A stretch of 10,019 bases of DNA from the NCBI GenBank assembly GCA_009699645.1, contig WLNU01000034.1, positions 1-10,019 on the forward strand, given 5' to 3'. A program made the translations under genes and the position numbers. The notes beneath the pieces are model-generated. The model searched no databases. It was not told where the DNA came from and saw only the letters and a program-made list of their open reading frames with translations. Below, piece after piece: positions 1 through 7,100 of this stretch; positions within the stretch are counted from its first letter, which is position 1, and each line of letters begins with the position of its first letter. Source of the stretch: Actinomycetota bacterium (GTDB lineage: Bacteria; Actinomycetota; Actinomycetes; Nanopelagicales; Nanopelagicaceae).

Positions 1-1208
1 AAGTGATCGAGAACGTCATCGACGGTTATCGCACCTAGCAAGCGATTGTTGGCATCAACTACAGGTAGCGAGAGCATGTTGTAGCTTGCCAAGTGTGATG
101 AAACCTCATGCAGAGATGCATCGGGCGTGACACCGCGAGAGTGCGTATCGACGATTGAGCCCAAAAGAGTCGAAGGTGGTTCGCGCAATAATCGTTGGTA
201 ATGCACTGTGCCAATAAAGCGTCCCGTAGGTGTTTCAAGTGGTTGACGGGCGATAAAAATCTGTGAAGCCAATGCCGGTGAAATCTCTTGCTGGCGCACT
301 GCGGCAAGGGCATCGGCAACTGAGTAATCAGCGCTCATAACAATTGGTTCGGTCGTCATCATTCCGCCGGCTGAATAATCCTCATAGTTCATGAGTCTCA
401 GAACATCCTCGGCATCCTCAGGCTCCATTAATTCGATGAGTGCTTCGGCGCGCTCCTGGCCGATCTCACGCAATAAATCGGCGGCATCATCTGGATCCAT
501 CTCACCTAAAACATCTGCAGCGCGCTCACCCTCGAGCTCGGCTAAGAGTGAAACACGGGCGTTTTCATCCATCTCTTCGAGTACATCGGCTAGTCGCTCA
601 TCGGCAAGTGCGCCTGCAACTTCAACTCGACGCTTAGGGGGTAAGTCCTGCAATACCGTAGCTAAATCTGCTGCACGCAAGTTGGCTAAAGTTAAAAGTA
701 GATTTGCAACGCCTTGATTGTGTTCGGTGTGTGCAAAGCCGACTACTTCCTCCCAAGAAACGGTCGAAGTTGCCCCCTTACGGCGAAGCCCATGACCGGC
801 GCGCATGATGTGTACTTTATTAATGAGCCAATCACCGCTCTGGTTTTGCTCCATTCCCATATCTTCAACCGTTACAACTTCATCGGATGCAATGAGAGTA
901 ATTGAACGATCGAGCATGTCACCTAGGACTAGAACCTCACCAGAACGTGTTTCATAGCGGCGCATATTAAGTAGACCAGTAATAACAACTGCTCCACTTT
1001 CAATGGATGTGACGCGGGTGATTGGTACAAATACTCGGCGGCGTAATGGAACTTCAACGACAAGACCTAAGACCCGGGGTGGAAGATTATTTGTGCGAAG
1101 GGTCGCAACAGCATCTCTCACCTTTCCTACGGGATCACCGTTAGGGTCAAAGACCGCAGTGCCTGCAAGACGGGCGAGAAATACTCGGTTAAGGAGATTG
1201 CCGCTCAT
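1..1208 (-). CDS. MgtE N-domain / CBS-domain protein (soluble, C-terminus beyond the window)
   Basis: I translated the minus strand by hand from the ATG at 1208. It stays open for 402 residues to the window edge. Residues about 8-90 and 95-165 look like two small beta-rich PRC-barrel-type segments. Residues about 170-275 form the acidic helical MgtE_N repeat, rich in LADVLEEM/AADLLREI-type motifs. Residues about 276-340 start a CBS domain with the MgtE-like motif YSAGGMMTTE (278-287), and a second CBS domain runs from about 348 past the edge (ITVDDVLDH at the end). In MgtE channels this region senses cytosolic Mg2+ and gates the pore. Actinobacteria carry a protein of about 430 residues with this layout and no membrane part, so I expect a soluble regulator or Mg-sensing protein rather than a transporter. 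The start gives the family-like N-terminus (NRVFLARLAG) and lies 6 nt from a -10 box. What follows the second CBS domain cannot be seen. Confidence 0.87.
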   Translation of the reverse strand, partial: MSGNLLNRVFLARLAGTAVFDPNGDPVGKVRDAVATLRTNNLPPRVLGLVVEVPLRRRVFVPITRVTSIESGAVVITGLLNMRRYETRSGEVLVLGDMLDRSITLIASDEVVTVEDMGMEQNQSGDWLINKVHIMRAGHGLRRKGATSTVSWEEVVGFAHTEHNQGVANLLLTLANLRAADLATVLQDLPPKRRVEVAGALADERLADVLEEMDENARVSLLAELEGERAADVLGEMDPDDAADLLREIGQERAEALIELMEPEDAEDVLRLMNYEDYSAGGMMTTEPIVMSADYSVADALAAVRQQEISPALASQIFIARQPLETPTGRFIGTVHYQRLLREPPSTLLGSIVDTHSRGVTPDASLHEVSSHLASYNMLSLPVVDANNRLLGAITVDDVLDH

Positions 1209-1230
1209 GGGATAAGGGTACCTTTCTCTT
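1209..1230. promoter_or_regulatory. Overlapping, symmetric divergent leaderless promoters
   Basis: Only 22 bp separate the divergent ATG codons at 1208 (minus) and 1231 (plus). On the plus strand TACCTT (1219-1224) fits the TANNNT -10 consensus and ends exactly 6 nt before the ATG at 1231. On the minus strand TACCCT (1220 down to 1215) does the same before the ATG at 1208. The two boxes share the central GTAC of GGTACC, whose symmetry axis (1219.5) is also the midpoint between the start codons. A transcript from either box would begin at or next to the A of its ATG, so both mRNAs should be leaderless. No Shine-Dalgarno motif sits at a proper distance for either gene. A weak -35 candidate for the plus strand is TTGCCG (1198-1203, 15-nt spacer). 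Confidence 0.6.
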
Positions 1231-2154
1231 ATGGGTAGCGGCGAACAGTTAGAGAACGAGCAACATATTCGCGATAGTCATACAGCGATACCTGCACGCC
1301 CAGACCTCATTCGCCTTGGCGTGGGAATGATTGGGATTGGAACATCGGGGCCATTAATTGCCATGAGCGTTATGCCGATTCCGACATTGATTTTCTGGCG
1401 AAATTTAGGAGGCTCTCTATTAACGCTGCCCTTTGCCCTTCGTCATGGCATTAATCGCAATGGCTTGAAGTGGTCAGTAATTGCTGGAGCTCTTTTAGCA
1501 GCACACTTCATGGGTTTTTTTCTAGCAATGCGCTGGACAAGCGTTGCAGCTGGTACCGCACTCGTTGCATTACAGCCAATATTTGCCGCACTCTTTGTGA
1601 AAATGAGTGGCGGACATATTCCATCTAAGGTTTGGCTAGGCATGCTCGTAAGTTTTTCTGGCGTACTACTGATTTCTGGAGTGGATTTACAGATATCACT
1701 TCGATCTTTCTTGGGTGATATTGCTGCCCTTGTTTCAGCTGCCCTTGCAGCACTATATGTAATGGCCGGATCTAGGGCTCAAAGAACAATTGAAACCACT
1801 ACATATACAAGTATCTGTTACTTCGTCTGCGCGATAACGGCGCTACCAATCACTCTTATATCTGGATCTTCACTCATAAATTTTAGCGCTCGTGAATGGT
1901 GGATTTTGCTCGGCCTAATCATTGGAGCACAAATTCTTGGCCACACAATGTTTAACGCGACGCTCAAACGTGTATCACCAGCCGTAGTTTCACTTATTAT
2001 TTTCTTTGAAGTTCCGATTAGTTCAGTTCTAGCTGTATGGTGGCTTGGGCAAAAACCACCACTAGGAATTTTGCCCGGAATCGCACTTATTTTGATTGGC
2101 TGCATCTTGGTAGTTACTCGCACGCGCACTGCACAGGTAGAGAAAACTACATGA
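1231..2154 (+). CDS. EamA/DMT-family membrane transporter
   Basis: This 307-residue, strongly hydrophobic protein has about ten predicted membrane segments, between roughly residue 28 and 296. It falls into two similar halves, as expected for the EamA (drug/metabolite transporter) superfamily. Family-like features are the early segment ending in the IFWRNLGGS motif (54-62), a conserved arginine after TM2, the second-half signature GHTMFNATLKRVSPA (237-251), and FEVPISSVLA (259-268) followed by a G/I-rich last helix. Members export amino acids, nucleosides or drugs, and the substrate cannot be read from sequence. The start at 1231 gives a 25-residue hydrophilic N-terminus and sits 6 nt after a -10 box. 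The gene ends in an ATGA overlap with the next gene, so the two are probably translationally coupled. Confidence 0.9.
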   Translation: MGSGEQLENEQHIRDSHTAIPARPDLIRLGVGMIGIGTSGPLIAMSVMPIPTLIFWRNLGGSLLTLPFALRHGINRNGLKWSVIAGALLAAHFMGFFLAMRWTSVAAGTALVALQPIFAALFVKMSGGHIPSKVWLGMLVSFSGVLLISGVDLQISLRSFLGDIAALVSAALAALYVMAGSRAQRTIETTTYTSICYFVCAITALPITLISGSSLINFSAREWWILLGLIIGAQILGHTMFNATLKRVSPAVVSLIIFFEVPISSVLAVWWLGQKPPLGILPGIALILIGCILVVTRTRTAQVEKTT

Positions 2155-2996
2155 TTGATTTACATACACACACAAACAAGAGTGATGGAACTGATAGCCC
2201 GCGAGAGCTGGTAAATAAAGCGATTTCATTAGGGATTACAGTTCTTGGCATTACCGATCACGATACGACGTCGAGTTGGGCCGAGGCGGCCGAAACTGTG
2301 CGGGGGAGTATCGGCCTTGCTTTAGGTAGTGAAATCTCATGCTTGACCAATGATGGAATTAGTGTGCACATGTTAGCTCTGCTCTTTAACGGCGAGCATA
2401 AAGAGATGCAGATAATGCTTGAAGAGACTCGTGATGGTCGTGTACCGCGCATGCGCAAGATGATTGAAAAGATGCGGCTAGCTGGGATTGATATTTCAAT
2501 GGATGATGTCGAAGCTGCGCGTCCAGATGGTGCAGTTCTAGGGCGCCCTCACTTAGCCGACGCGCTTGTTAATAAAGGAATCATAAAATCGCGTGATGAG
2601 GCTTTTCAGGGAATGCTCAACAATGACTCTGCTTTTTACGTCTCTCATGCAGCACCCACCCCTGTCGATGCCATTGCCATGATCTGTGCCGCTGGGGGTG
2701 TTGCAGTCATTGCACATCCCTTTGCATCCCACAGAGGACAAACTCTTAAAGCAGCTGATTTTGCAGATTTAGTAGCGGCCGGCCTACATGGAATTGAGGT
2801 TGATCACCGTGATCAAAACCCTGATGAGCGTGCCATGCTACGAAATATCGCTAATGAATTGGGATTAGTAGTAACTGGTGCCAGCGACTATCACGGCAAC
2901 GGTAAACTTAATTCACTAGGTGAATTTCAAACGGCTCCTGAGCAATGGGAAAAATTAGAGTCACTTGCAGATCAGCGACGGGTGGTACGGGCATGA
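2151..2996 (+). CDS. PHP-domain phosphoesterase, TrpH/YciV-like
   Basis: This 281-residue protein has all the motifs of a PHP metallophosphoesterase. They are DLHTHTNKSDG (3-13, metal ligands H5, H7, D12), ITDHDT (34-39), E61 in GSEIS, H73, GRPH (131-134), IAHPF (187-191), EVDH (216-219) and SDYHG (245-249). Length and motif order fit the YciV/TrpH family. Characterised relatives hydrolyse 3',5'-nucleotide bisphosphates such as pAp or act as a 5'-3' exonuclease on short RNA. I infer one of these activities for this cytosolic enzyme. I chose the ATG at 2151, which overlaps the upstream stop as ATGA, because the protein then begins at the family-typical MIDLHTHT. An in-frame ATG at 2037 would overlap the transporter by more than 100 nt. 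The gene ends in another ATGA overlap with the MarC gene. Confidence 0.9.
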   Translation: MIDLHTHTNKSDGTDSPRELVNKAISLGITVLGITDHDTTSSWAEAAETVRGSIGLALGSEISCLTNDGISVHMLALLFNGEHKEMQIMLEETRDGRVPRMRKMIEKMRLAGIDISMDDVEAARPDGAVLGRPHLADALVNKGIIKSRDEAFQGMLNNDSAFYVSHAAPTPVDAIAMICAAGGVAVIAHPFASHRGQTLKAADFADLVAAGLHGIEVDHRDQNPDERAMLRNIANELGLVVTGASDYHGNGKLNSLGEFQTAPEQWEKLESLADQRRVVRA

Positions 2997-3613
2997 AGGC
3001 ACTCCAGATAAGCGCACTTACATTTTCAATTCAATCCTTTGTAACACTCTTTGTAATTATGGATCCACCAGGTGCCACACCCATATTTTTAGCACTCGTT
3101 GCCGATAAGACTCCTAAAGAGCGAAGAGTTCTAGCGATTAAAGCCGCGGCTGTTTCATTCTCAGTCATCACACTCTTTGCTTTATTTGGCCGCTTCATAC
3201 TCAGCTATCTCAATATCTCTATGGCGGCACTGCAGGCAGCAGGAGCTTTGCTATTACTCTTGATCTCACTTGATTTATTAACTGGTGGCACAGGTGGTGG
3301 CAAAAGCAAGAGTTCAGACTCTAATGTTGCCCTAGTGCCACTTGGGACACCGTTGCTTGCCGGTCCTGGCGCAATCGTTGCAACGATGATCTTTGTGCAA
3401 AGCGCCGATACACCTACGCGAATTGTTGGATTAATTGCAGCTGTTGTTGGAGTTCATCTTGCTATCGCAGCTGCCTTAATGGCATCAACGACGATCTTAA
3501 AAGTCATAAAAGAGGCTGGAGTTACATTGGTAGCTCGTATCGCAGGTCTATTGCTTGCCGCGATCGCAGTGCAGATGCTTGTAGATGCGATACGGATTTT
3601 TGTCGCAGATTAG
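2993..3613 (+). CDS. MarC-family integral membrane protein
   Basis: This 206-residue protein has about six hydrophobic segments (roughly 8-24, 50-72, 78-96, 120-136, 144-166 and 183-203). It carries the MarC/UPF0056 signatures MDPPGATPIFLAL (23-35) and PLGTPLLAGPGAI (116-128). A glycine/serine-rich hydrophilic loop (98-110) separates the two halves. MarC proteins sit in the cytoplasmic membrane. The E. coli member was once linked to multiple antibiotic resistance, but no transport function is firmly established, so I assign only the family. The start at 2993 overlaps the PHP gene stop as ATGA. An in-frame ATG at 2945 would add 16 unconvincing residues. The gene ends 2 bp before the convergent helicase stop. 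Confidence 0.88.
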   Translation: MKALQISALTFSIQSFVTLFVIMDPPGATPIFLALVADKTPKERRVLAIKAAAVSFSVITLFALFGRFILSYLNISMAALQAAGALLLLLISLDLLTGGTGGGKSKSSDSNVALVPLGTPLLAGPGAIVATMIFVQSADTPTRIVGLIAAVVGVHLAIAAALMASTTILKVIKEAGVTLVARIAGLLLAAIAVQMLVDAIRIFVAD

Positions 3614-3615
3614 CT

Positions 3616-4962
3616 TTATTTAAACTTCTTAGTCCTTGTACGAGTTCGCTCAATCTTTTCCTTTGGTTGTGCGGCTTTGCGTGGGGCGGCATCTCTACGC
3701 GGTGTAGATGAGCCTTTACTCTCAACACGTACAACTGGCTTGGCTTTAACCATGCGGCCAGTTGAGCCAGTGGGAATGTTAAGAACCTCAAAGAGATGCG
3801 GCGATGATGAGTAAGTCTCTTCGGGCTCGGCCAATCCAAGTTCGAGAACTAGATTAATCATCTTCCAACGCGCGAGCTCGTCCCAATCAACAAATGTGAC
3901 AGCGATTCCATCGGCGCCAGCACGTGCTGTGCGCCCAATACGGTGCACATAAGTTTTTTCATCCTCTGGACATTGATAGTTAATTACGTGAGTAATGCCT
4001 TCAATATCGATTCCACGTGCTGCGACATCGGTTGCAACAAGCACATCTGATTTACCGGCCTTGAAATCACCTAAAGCCTTTTCACGCGCGCCTTGGCCAA
4101 GATCGCCATGGATTGTGTCGGCCCTAAAGCCACGCTCAATAAGATCATCGGCCGTCTTTTGGCAGGTGCGCTTTGTACGACAGAAAACAATCGTCGGTCC
4201 ACGCCCATTGGCCTGCAAAATGCGGGCGAGCATTTCAATCTTATCCATTGCATGTGCACGCAAAACGTGTTGCTCGATGCGGCTTACGACTGCGCCCTCA
4301 TCTTCGCTATCTTGCGTGCGAATATGAATCGGCTGATTCATGAAGCGTCTGGCCAGAGCGATGATGTCGCCAGGCATGGTCGCTGAGAAAAGCATTGTCT
4401 GGGTGCGCTTTGGAGTATTTGCCAAAATCTTTTCAACATCGGGCAAGAAGCCAAGATCTAACATCTCATCGGCCTCATCTAAGACAAGACGTGAAACCTC
4501 TTTTAACTTTAACTGGCCCTGTCGAGAAAGATCTAATAATCGTCCTGGAGTTCCGACAACGATTTCAACGCCGGCTTGAAGAGCTTCGATCTGAGGTTCA
4601 AATGCGCGCCCACCATAAACGGCCAATGTACGAATTCCACGGTTGCTGGCTAGCTCTTCGATATCGCGTGTGACCTGTGTACATAATTCGCGTGTCGGAA
4701 CAACGATTAAAACCTGTGGCATTCCCTTAGTTGCAAAATCTGCCCACTCGGGATCATGCGGGGCGATGACGCGTTCGATAACTGGAATTCCAAAGGCTAA
4801 TGTTTTTCCTGTTCCAGTCTTTGCTTGACCAATCACATCACCATCACCAAGTGCGATGGGCAGAACCATCTCTTGAATTGCAAAGGGTGCGGTGAAGCCG
4901 TGTGCATGAAGGGCTTCAATAGTTTGGGGGCGAAGTGGAAGCTCGGCGAAAGTCAGTGACAC
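3616..4962 (-). CDS. DEAD-box ATP-dependent RNA helicase, RhlE-like
   Basis: From the GTG at 4962 this encodes 448 residues with the complete DEAD-box motif set. These are the Q motif (PFAIQ 26-30), Walker A AKTGTGKT (47-54), PTREL (89-93), TPGRL (138-142), DEAD (162-165), SAT (193-195), ARGID (315-319) and HRIGRTAR (340-347). The enzyme should unwind or remodel RNA with ATP in ribosome assembly, mRNA turnover or cold adaptation. A basic, low-complexity tail (about 402-448, rich in K, R, S, P) probably adds RNA affinity. I prefer the GTG at 4962: it lies one base after the DUF3107 stop and yields the family-like start VSLTFAELPL. The in-frame ATG at 5049 would add 29 residues overlapping DUF3107. 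The gene is the last of a TetR-DUF3107-helicase series also seen near moeZ in other actinobacteria. Confidence 0.93.
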   Translation of the reverse strand: MSLTFAELPLRPQTIEALHAHGFTAPFAIQEMVLPIALGDGDVIGQAKTGTGKTLAFGIPVIERVIAPHDPEWADFATKGMPQVLIVVPTRELCTQVTRDIEELASNRGIRTLAVYGGRAFEPQIEALQAGVEIVVGTPGRLLDLSRQGQLKLKEVSRLVLDEADEMLDLGFLPDVEKILANTPKRTQTMLFSATMPGDIIALARRFMNQPIHIRTQDSEDEGAVVSRIEQHVLRAHAMDKIEMLARILQANGRGPTIVFCRTKRTCQKTADDLIERGFRADTIHGDLGQGAREKALGDFKAGKSDVLVATDVAARGIDIEGITHVINYQCPEDEKTYVHRIGRTARAGADGIAVTFVDWDELARWKMINLVLELGLAEPEETYSSSPHLFEVLNIPTGSTGRMVKAKPVVRVESKGSSTPRRDAAPRKAAQPKEKIERTRTRTKKFK

Positions 4963-4963
4963 G

Positions 4964-5221
4964 TTATGCAGCGCCGAAGCCGACGCGACGCGATGGGGAT
5001 TCGCCGACTTCGACGAAGCCAATCTTGTCTGCCGGAACGATAATCTCATGGCCGCGAATATCGCTCAGCGTCAGCGGTTTGCCCGTTGTGAGAGCCTCGG
5101 TTACTGCGCTCTTAATATCAGTTGCACTCATTGCGCTCTCAAAAACGATGTCGCTAGCAACGCGAGTAACAGCGATGCGGACCTCTGATTTTACAGCGAC
5201 TTCACTTTTCTTAACGCTCAT
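4964..5221 (-). CDS. DUF3107 family small protein
   Basis: This 85-residue protein matches the actinobacterial DUF3107 family. A short beta/alpha core (EVRIAVTRVASDIVFES, 13-29) is followed by a helix with ALTTGKPLTLSD (43-54) and the hallmark ending IVPADKIGFVEVGE (61-74) with RRVGFG (78-83). The family's function is unknown, and in mycobacteria the counterpart lies between a TetR regulator and an RhlE-type helicase, as here. The N-terminus is slightly longer than usual and contains a short KSEV repeat (residues 5-8 and 11-14). The start at 5221 is supported by a TANNNT box 7 nt upstream. An in-frame ATG at 5275 would run into the TetR gene. The stop precedes the helicase GTG by one base, which suggests coupling. 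Confidence 0.85.
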   Translation of the reverse strand: MSVKKSEVAVKSEVRIAVTRVASDIVFESAMSATDIKSAVTEALTTGKPLTLSDIRGHEIIVPADKIGFVEVGESPSRRVGFGAA

Positions 5222-5228
5222 AGGGTTA

Positions 5229-5234
5229 ATCCTA
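5229..5234 (-). promoter_or_regulatory. Candidate -10 box for a leaderless DUF3107-helicase transcript
   Basis: Read on the minus strand this is TAGGAT, a TANNNT match ending 7 nt before the ATG at 5221. No Shine-Dalgarno motif is present. It lies in the 20-nt gap after the TetR stop, so the DUF3107-helicase pair may have its own promoter besides read-through from the TetR gene. The -35 region is poor (TTTCCC at a 17-nt spacer). Confidence 0.45.
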
Positions 5235-5241
5235 TCGGCCT

Positions 5242-5853
5242 TTAATTGCGTGGGAAACCTGAAATCCCTCTCCACATGAGGTTGTTGACCAGTTCTACTG
5301 CTTGTTCGCGAGTCAATGTGCTGTCTCGGTCTAACCAGTGGCGGGCTGTGACCTGGGAATAACCAACCATTCCAACTCCAAGGAACATCGCTGCATCTTT
5401 TGCAAGCCCGGTATCAAGTGCTATCACGGCACTTACTGCTGCTGCACAGTCGTATGTCATGCGATTGAGCCGCTCTCGCACAGATGGTTCCACACTCATA
5501 TCACTCTCAAAAAGCAGTCTAAATGCCTCACCCTCTTTTTCAATGAAGGCAAAGTAAGCATCAACAGTTGCATGAACGCGATTTGCATTATCTGGAGTAG
5601 ATGCAATCGCCTTTTGAATTTCAAATACAAGTGAGTCAATGTGTAGATCTAGTACAGCTAAATAGAGATCGAGCTTTGATGGGAAATGCTGATATAAAAC
5701 TGGTTTACTGACATTTGCGCGATCGGCGATCTCATCCATAGCCGCAGAGTGATAACCAGCAGCGGTAAAGACCTCTAGGGCCGCCGAAAGCAGGAGCGCA
5801 CGGCGCTCATCTCGCGGTAAGCGTGGCTTATTTGATTCATCTGCAGTGCTCAT
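5242..5853 (-). CDS. TetR/AcrR-family transcriptional regulator
   Basis: From the ATG at 5853 this encodes 203 residues. The N-terminal helix-turn-helix spans about 14-62: DERRALLLSAALEVF, then AAMDEIADRANVSKPVLYQHFPSK across 37-60, the classic TetR signature with the YQHFPSK end of the recognition helix. The remaining all-helical part (65-203) would bind a ligand and form the dimer. The ligand is unknown. It is divergent from moeZ across a region with an inverted repeat, so autoregulation and control of the moeZ operon are possible but unproven. An in-frame ATG at 5919 would add 22 residues of non-family sequence. The candidate -10 box at 5861-5866 argues for the shorter form. It lies upstream of DUF3107 with a 20-nt gap. 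Confidence 0.92.
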   Translation of the reverse strand: MSTADESNKPRLPRDERRALLLSAALEVFTAAGYHSAAMDEIADRANVSKPVLYQHFPSKLDLYLAVLDLHIDSLVFEIQKAIASTPDNANRVHATVDAYFAFIEKEGEAFRLLFESDMSVEPSVRERLNRMTYDCAAAVSAVIALDTGLAKDAAMFLGVGMVGYSQVTARHWLDRDSTLTREQAVELVNNLMWRGISGFPRN

Positions 5854-5860
5854 TAGCACA

Positions 5861-5866
5861 ATCGTA
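5861..5866 (-). promoter_or_regulatory. Candidate -10 box for a leaderless tetR transcript
   Basis: On the minus strand this reads TACGAT, a TANNNT match ending 7 nt before the ATG at 5853. A TTGGCA hexamer on the same strand (5891 down to 5886) resembles a -35 box but with a long 19-nt spacer. An alternative -10 is TATAAA (5878 down to 5873), which would give a short leader. No Shine-Dalgarno motif is visible. Confidence 0.45.
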
Positions 5867-5872
5867 GGGGGC

Positions 5873-5907
5873 TTTATATGTTTTGTGCCAATACTCTCCC
5901 ATATAAA
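5873..5907. promoter_or_regulatory. 8-bp inverted repeat in the tetR-moeZ intergenic region; possible operator or paired -10 boxes
   Basis: TTTATATG (5873-5880) and CATATAAA (5900-5907) are perfect inverted arms separated by 19 nt. Each arm contains TATAAA pointing outward: minus-strand toward tetR and plus-strand toward moeZ. The arms could therefore be two divergent -10 boxes with overlapping -35 regions, operator half-sites for the neighbouring TetR protein, or both. No good -35 hexamer accompanies the plus-strand TATAAA. A moeZ transcript from it would have a leader of about 35 nt, but no clear Shine-Dalgarno motif precedes the moeZ ATG. There is no U-run, so it is not an intrinsic terminator. 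Confidence 0.35.
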
Positions 5908-5948
5908 AACTAGCGACACAGGCGTGACTACGGCAGACTTACTACTCT

Positions 5949-7100
5949 ATGAAAATTCCTCCGTTGGTAGATTCGATGCCCGTGCTAAGCACCGAAGAGT
6001 TGCGTCGATATAGCCGCCATACGGTTATTCCTCAGATCTCATCAAATGGTCAACAAAGGCTCAAAGGCGCCAGAGTGGTCTGTATCGGTGCAGGTGGTTT
6101 AGGGTCACCAATTTTAATGTATCTGGCTGCCGCAGGAGTTGGAACACTTGGCATTGTTGATTTTGATACGGTCAATGAATCAAATTTACAACGTCAGATT
6201 ATTCACGGGCAGAGTGATATTGGCAGAAGTAAGACGGAGAGTGCAAAGAGACAGATTGCGCAGATAAATCCCTTTGTAGAAGTAGTCACACATGAAGTGC
6301 GTTTAGATAGATCTAATGTGATGGAGATATTTAAAGATTACGATCTAATTATTGATGGTACCGATAATTTTGCGACGCGATATTTGATTAACGATGCCTG
6401 CGTACTTTTAAAGAAACCATATATTTGGGGCTCTGTGCTTCGCTTCGATGGACAGGCAAGTGTTTTCTTCTCTGAGCATGGCCCTTGCTATCGCTGCCTT
6501 CATCCAGAGCCAGCGGCTGATACACCTAACTGCGCCGAAGCTGGAGTTTTAGGAGTGCTATGCGCATCGATTGCATCGATTCAAGCTACAGAGGCGATCA
6601 AACTCATCACCGGGATTGGCGAACCACTTATTGGTTCGCTCATGGTTTATGACGCACTAGCTATGAGTTATCGCAGCATCAAAGTTTCCAAAGATCCAGC
6701 CTGTGTGATCTGTGCAGATAATCCAACTCAACTAGGCCTACTCGAAGATTATGAGGCGTTTTGTGCACCAATTGTCCCATCGCAGATAAACGTCTTCGAA
6801 CTCAAGGCGAAAATGGATAACGGAGATAATTTTATATTAGTAGATGTACGAGAACCATATGAGTTTGAAATCGCCCGTATCCCTGGCTCTGTTTTAATGC
6901 CACTATCTCAGTTCGTTGATGGCACTGCAATTGCACGATTGCCACGAGATAAGCAGATCATCATGCACTGCCACTTGGGTGTGCGATCTGCGACATCGCT
7001 ATCTATAGTTAAAAATGCTGGCTTCATTGATGCAACACATGTTGAGGGCGGCATTCATGCTTGGGCTAAGCACATTGATCCAACATGTGCGGTGTATTAA
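5949..7100 (+). CDS. moeZ: MoeZ: ThiF/MoeB adenylyltransferase fused to a rhodanese sulfurtransferase domain
   Basis: This 383-residue, two-domain cytosolic enzyme activates the C-terminal glycine of small sulfur-carrier proteins (MoaD, ThiS or CysO type) with ATP and then transfers sulfur to form the thiocarboxylate. The ThiF domain (about 15-260) shows the nucleotide loop GAGGLGSP (47-54), DGTDNFATR (136-144), a structural zinc site from C180-x2-C183 and C252-x2-C255, and NCAEAGVLG (194-202). The rhodanese domain (about 280-378) has VDVREPYEF (298-306), the catalytic-loop cysteine C341 in HCHLGVRSA, and VEGGIHAW (365-372). All key residues are present. The start at 5949 gives the family-like MKIPPLV N-terminus ahead of STEELRRYSRH. 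A later ATG at 5976 is possible. The stop overlaps the mshB start by one base (TAATG), which implies an operon. Confidence 0.94.
   Translation: MKIPPLVDSMPVLSTEELRRYSRHTVIPQISSNGQQRLKGARVVCIGAGGLGSPILMYLAAAGVGTLGIVDFDTVNESNLQRQIIHGQSDIGRSKTESAKRQIAQINPFVEVVTHEVRLDRSNVMEIFKDYDLIIDGTDNFATRYLINDACVLLKKPYIWGSVLRFDGQASVFFSEHGPCYRCLHPEPAADTPNCAEAGVLGVLCASIASIQATEAIKLITGIGEPLIGSLMVYDALAMSYRSIKVSKDPACVICADNPTQLGLLEDYEAFCAPIVPSQINVFELKAKMDNGDNFILVDVREPYEFEIARIPGSVLMPLSQFVDGTAIARLPRDKQIIMHCHLGVRSATSLSIVKNAGFIDATHVEGGIHAWAKHIDPTCAVY

Noticed and set aside
391..717. A serine/alanine-rich plus-strand ORF of 108 codons
   Set aside because: It is the antisense shadow of the acidic MgtE_N repeat region. The composition follows from reversed Asp/Glu/Leu codons.
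4963..5049. Longer helicase start at 5049
   Set aside because: It would overlap DUF3107 by about 86 bp with a non-family N-terminus. The GTG at 4962, one base after the DUF3107 stop, fits the family start.
5338..5634. A plus-strand ORF with many Cys and His residues that looks like a small zinc-finger protein
   Set aside because: It lies wholly antisense to the TetR gene, whose frame carries a clear helix-turn-helix family match. The cysteines come from reverse-reading Ala/Ser-rich codons, and there is no start signal.
5873..5907. Inverted repeat as an intrinsic terminator
   Set aside because: The arms are AT-only at the core, the loop is 19 nt, no U-run follows, and no gene converges on it.
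5853..5919. Longer TetR start at 5919
   Set aside because: The extra 22 residues do not resemble TetR N-termini and would cover the candidate promoter and inverted repeat. The ATG at 5853 has a -10 box 7 nt upstream.
7085..7099. mshB start at the in-frame ATG at 7085
   Set aside because: It adds only five residues within the moeZ C-terminus. The TAATG junction at 7098-7102 matches the next junction at 7952-7956.
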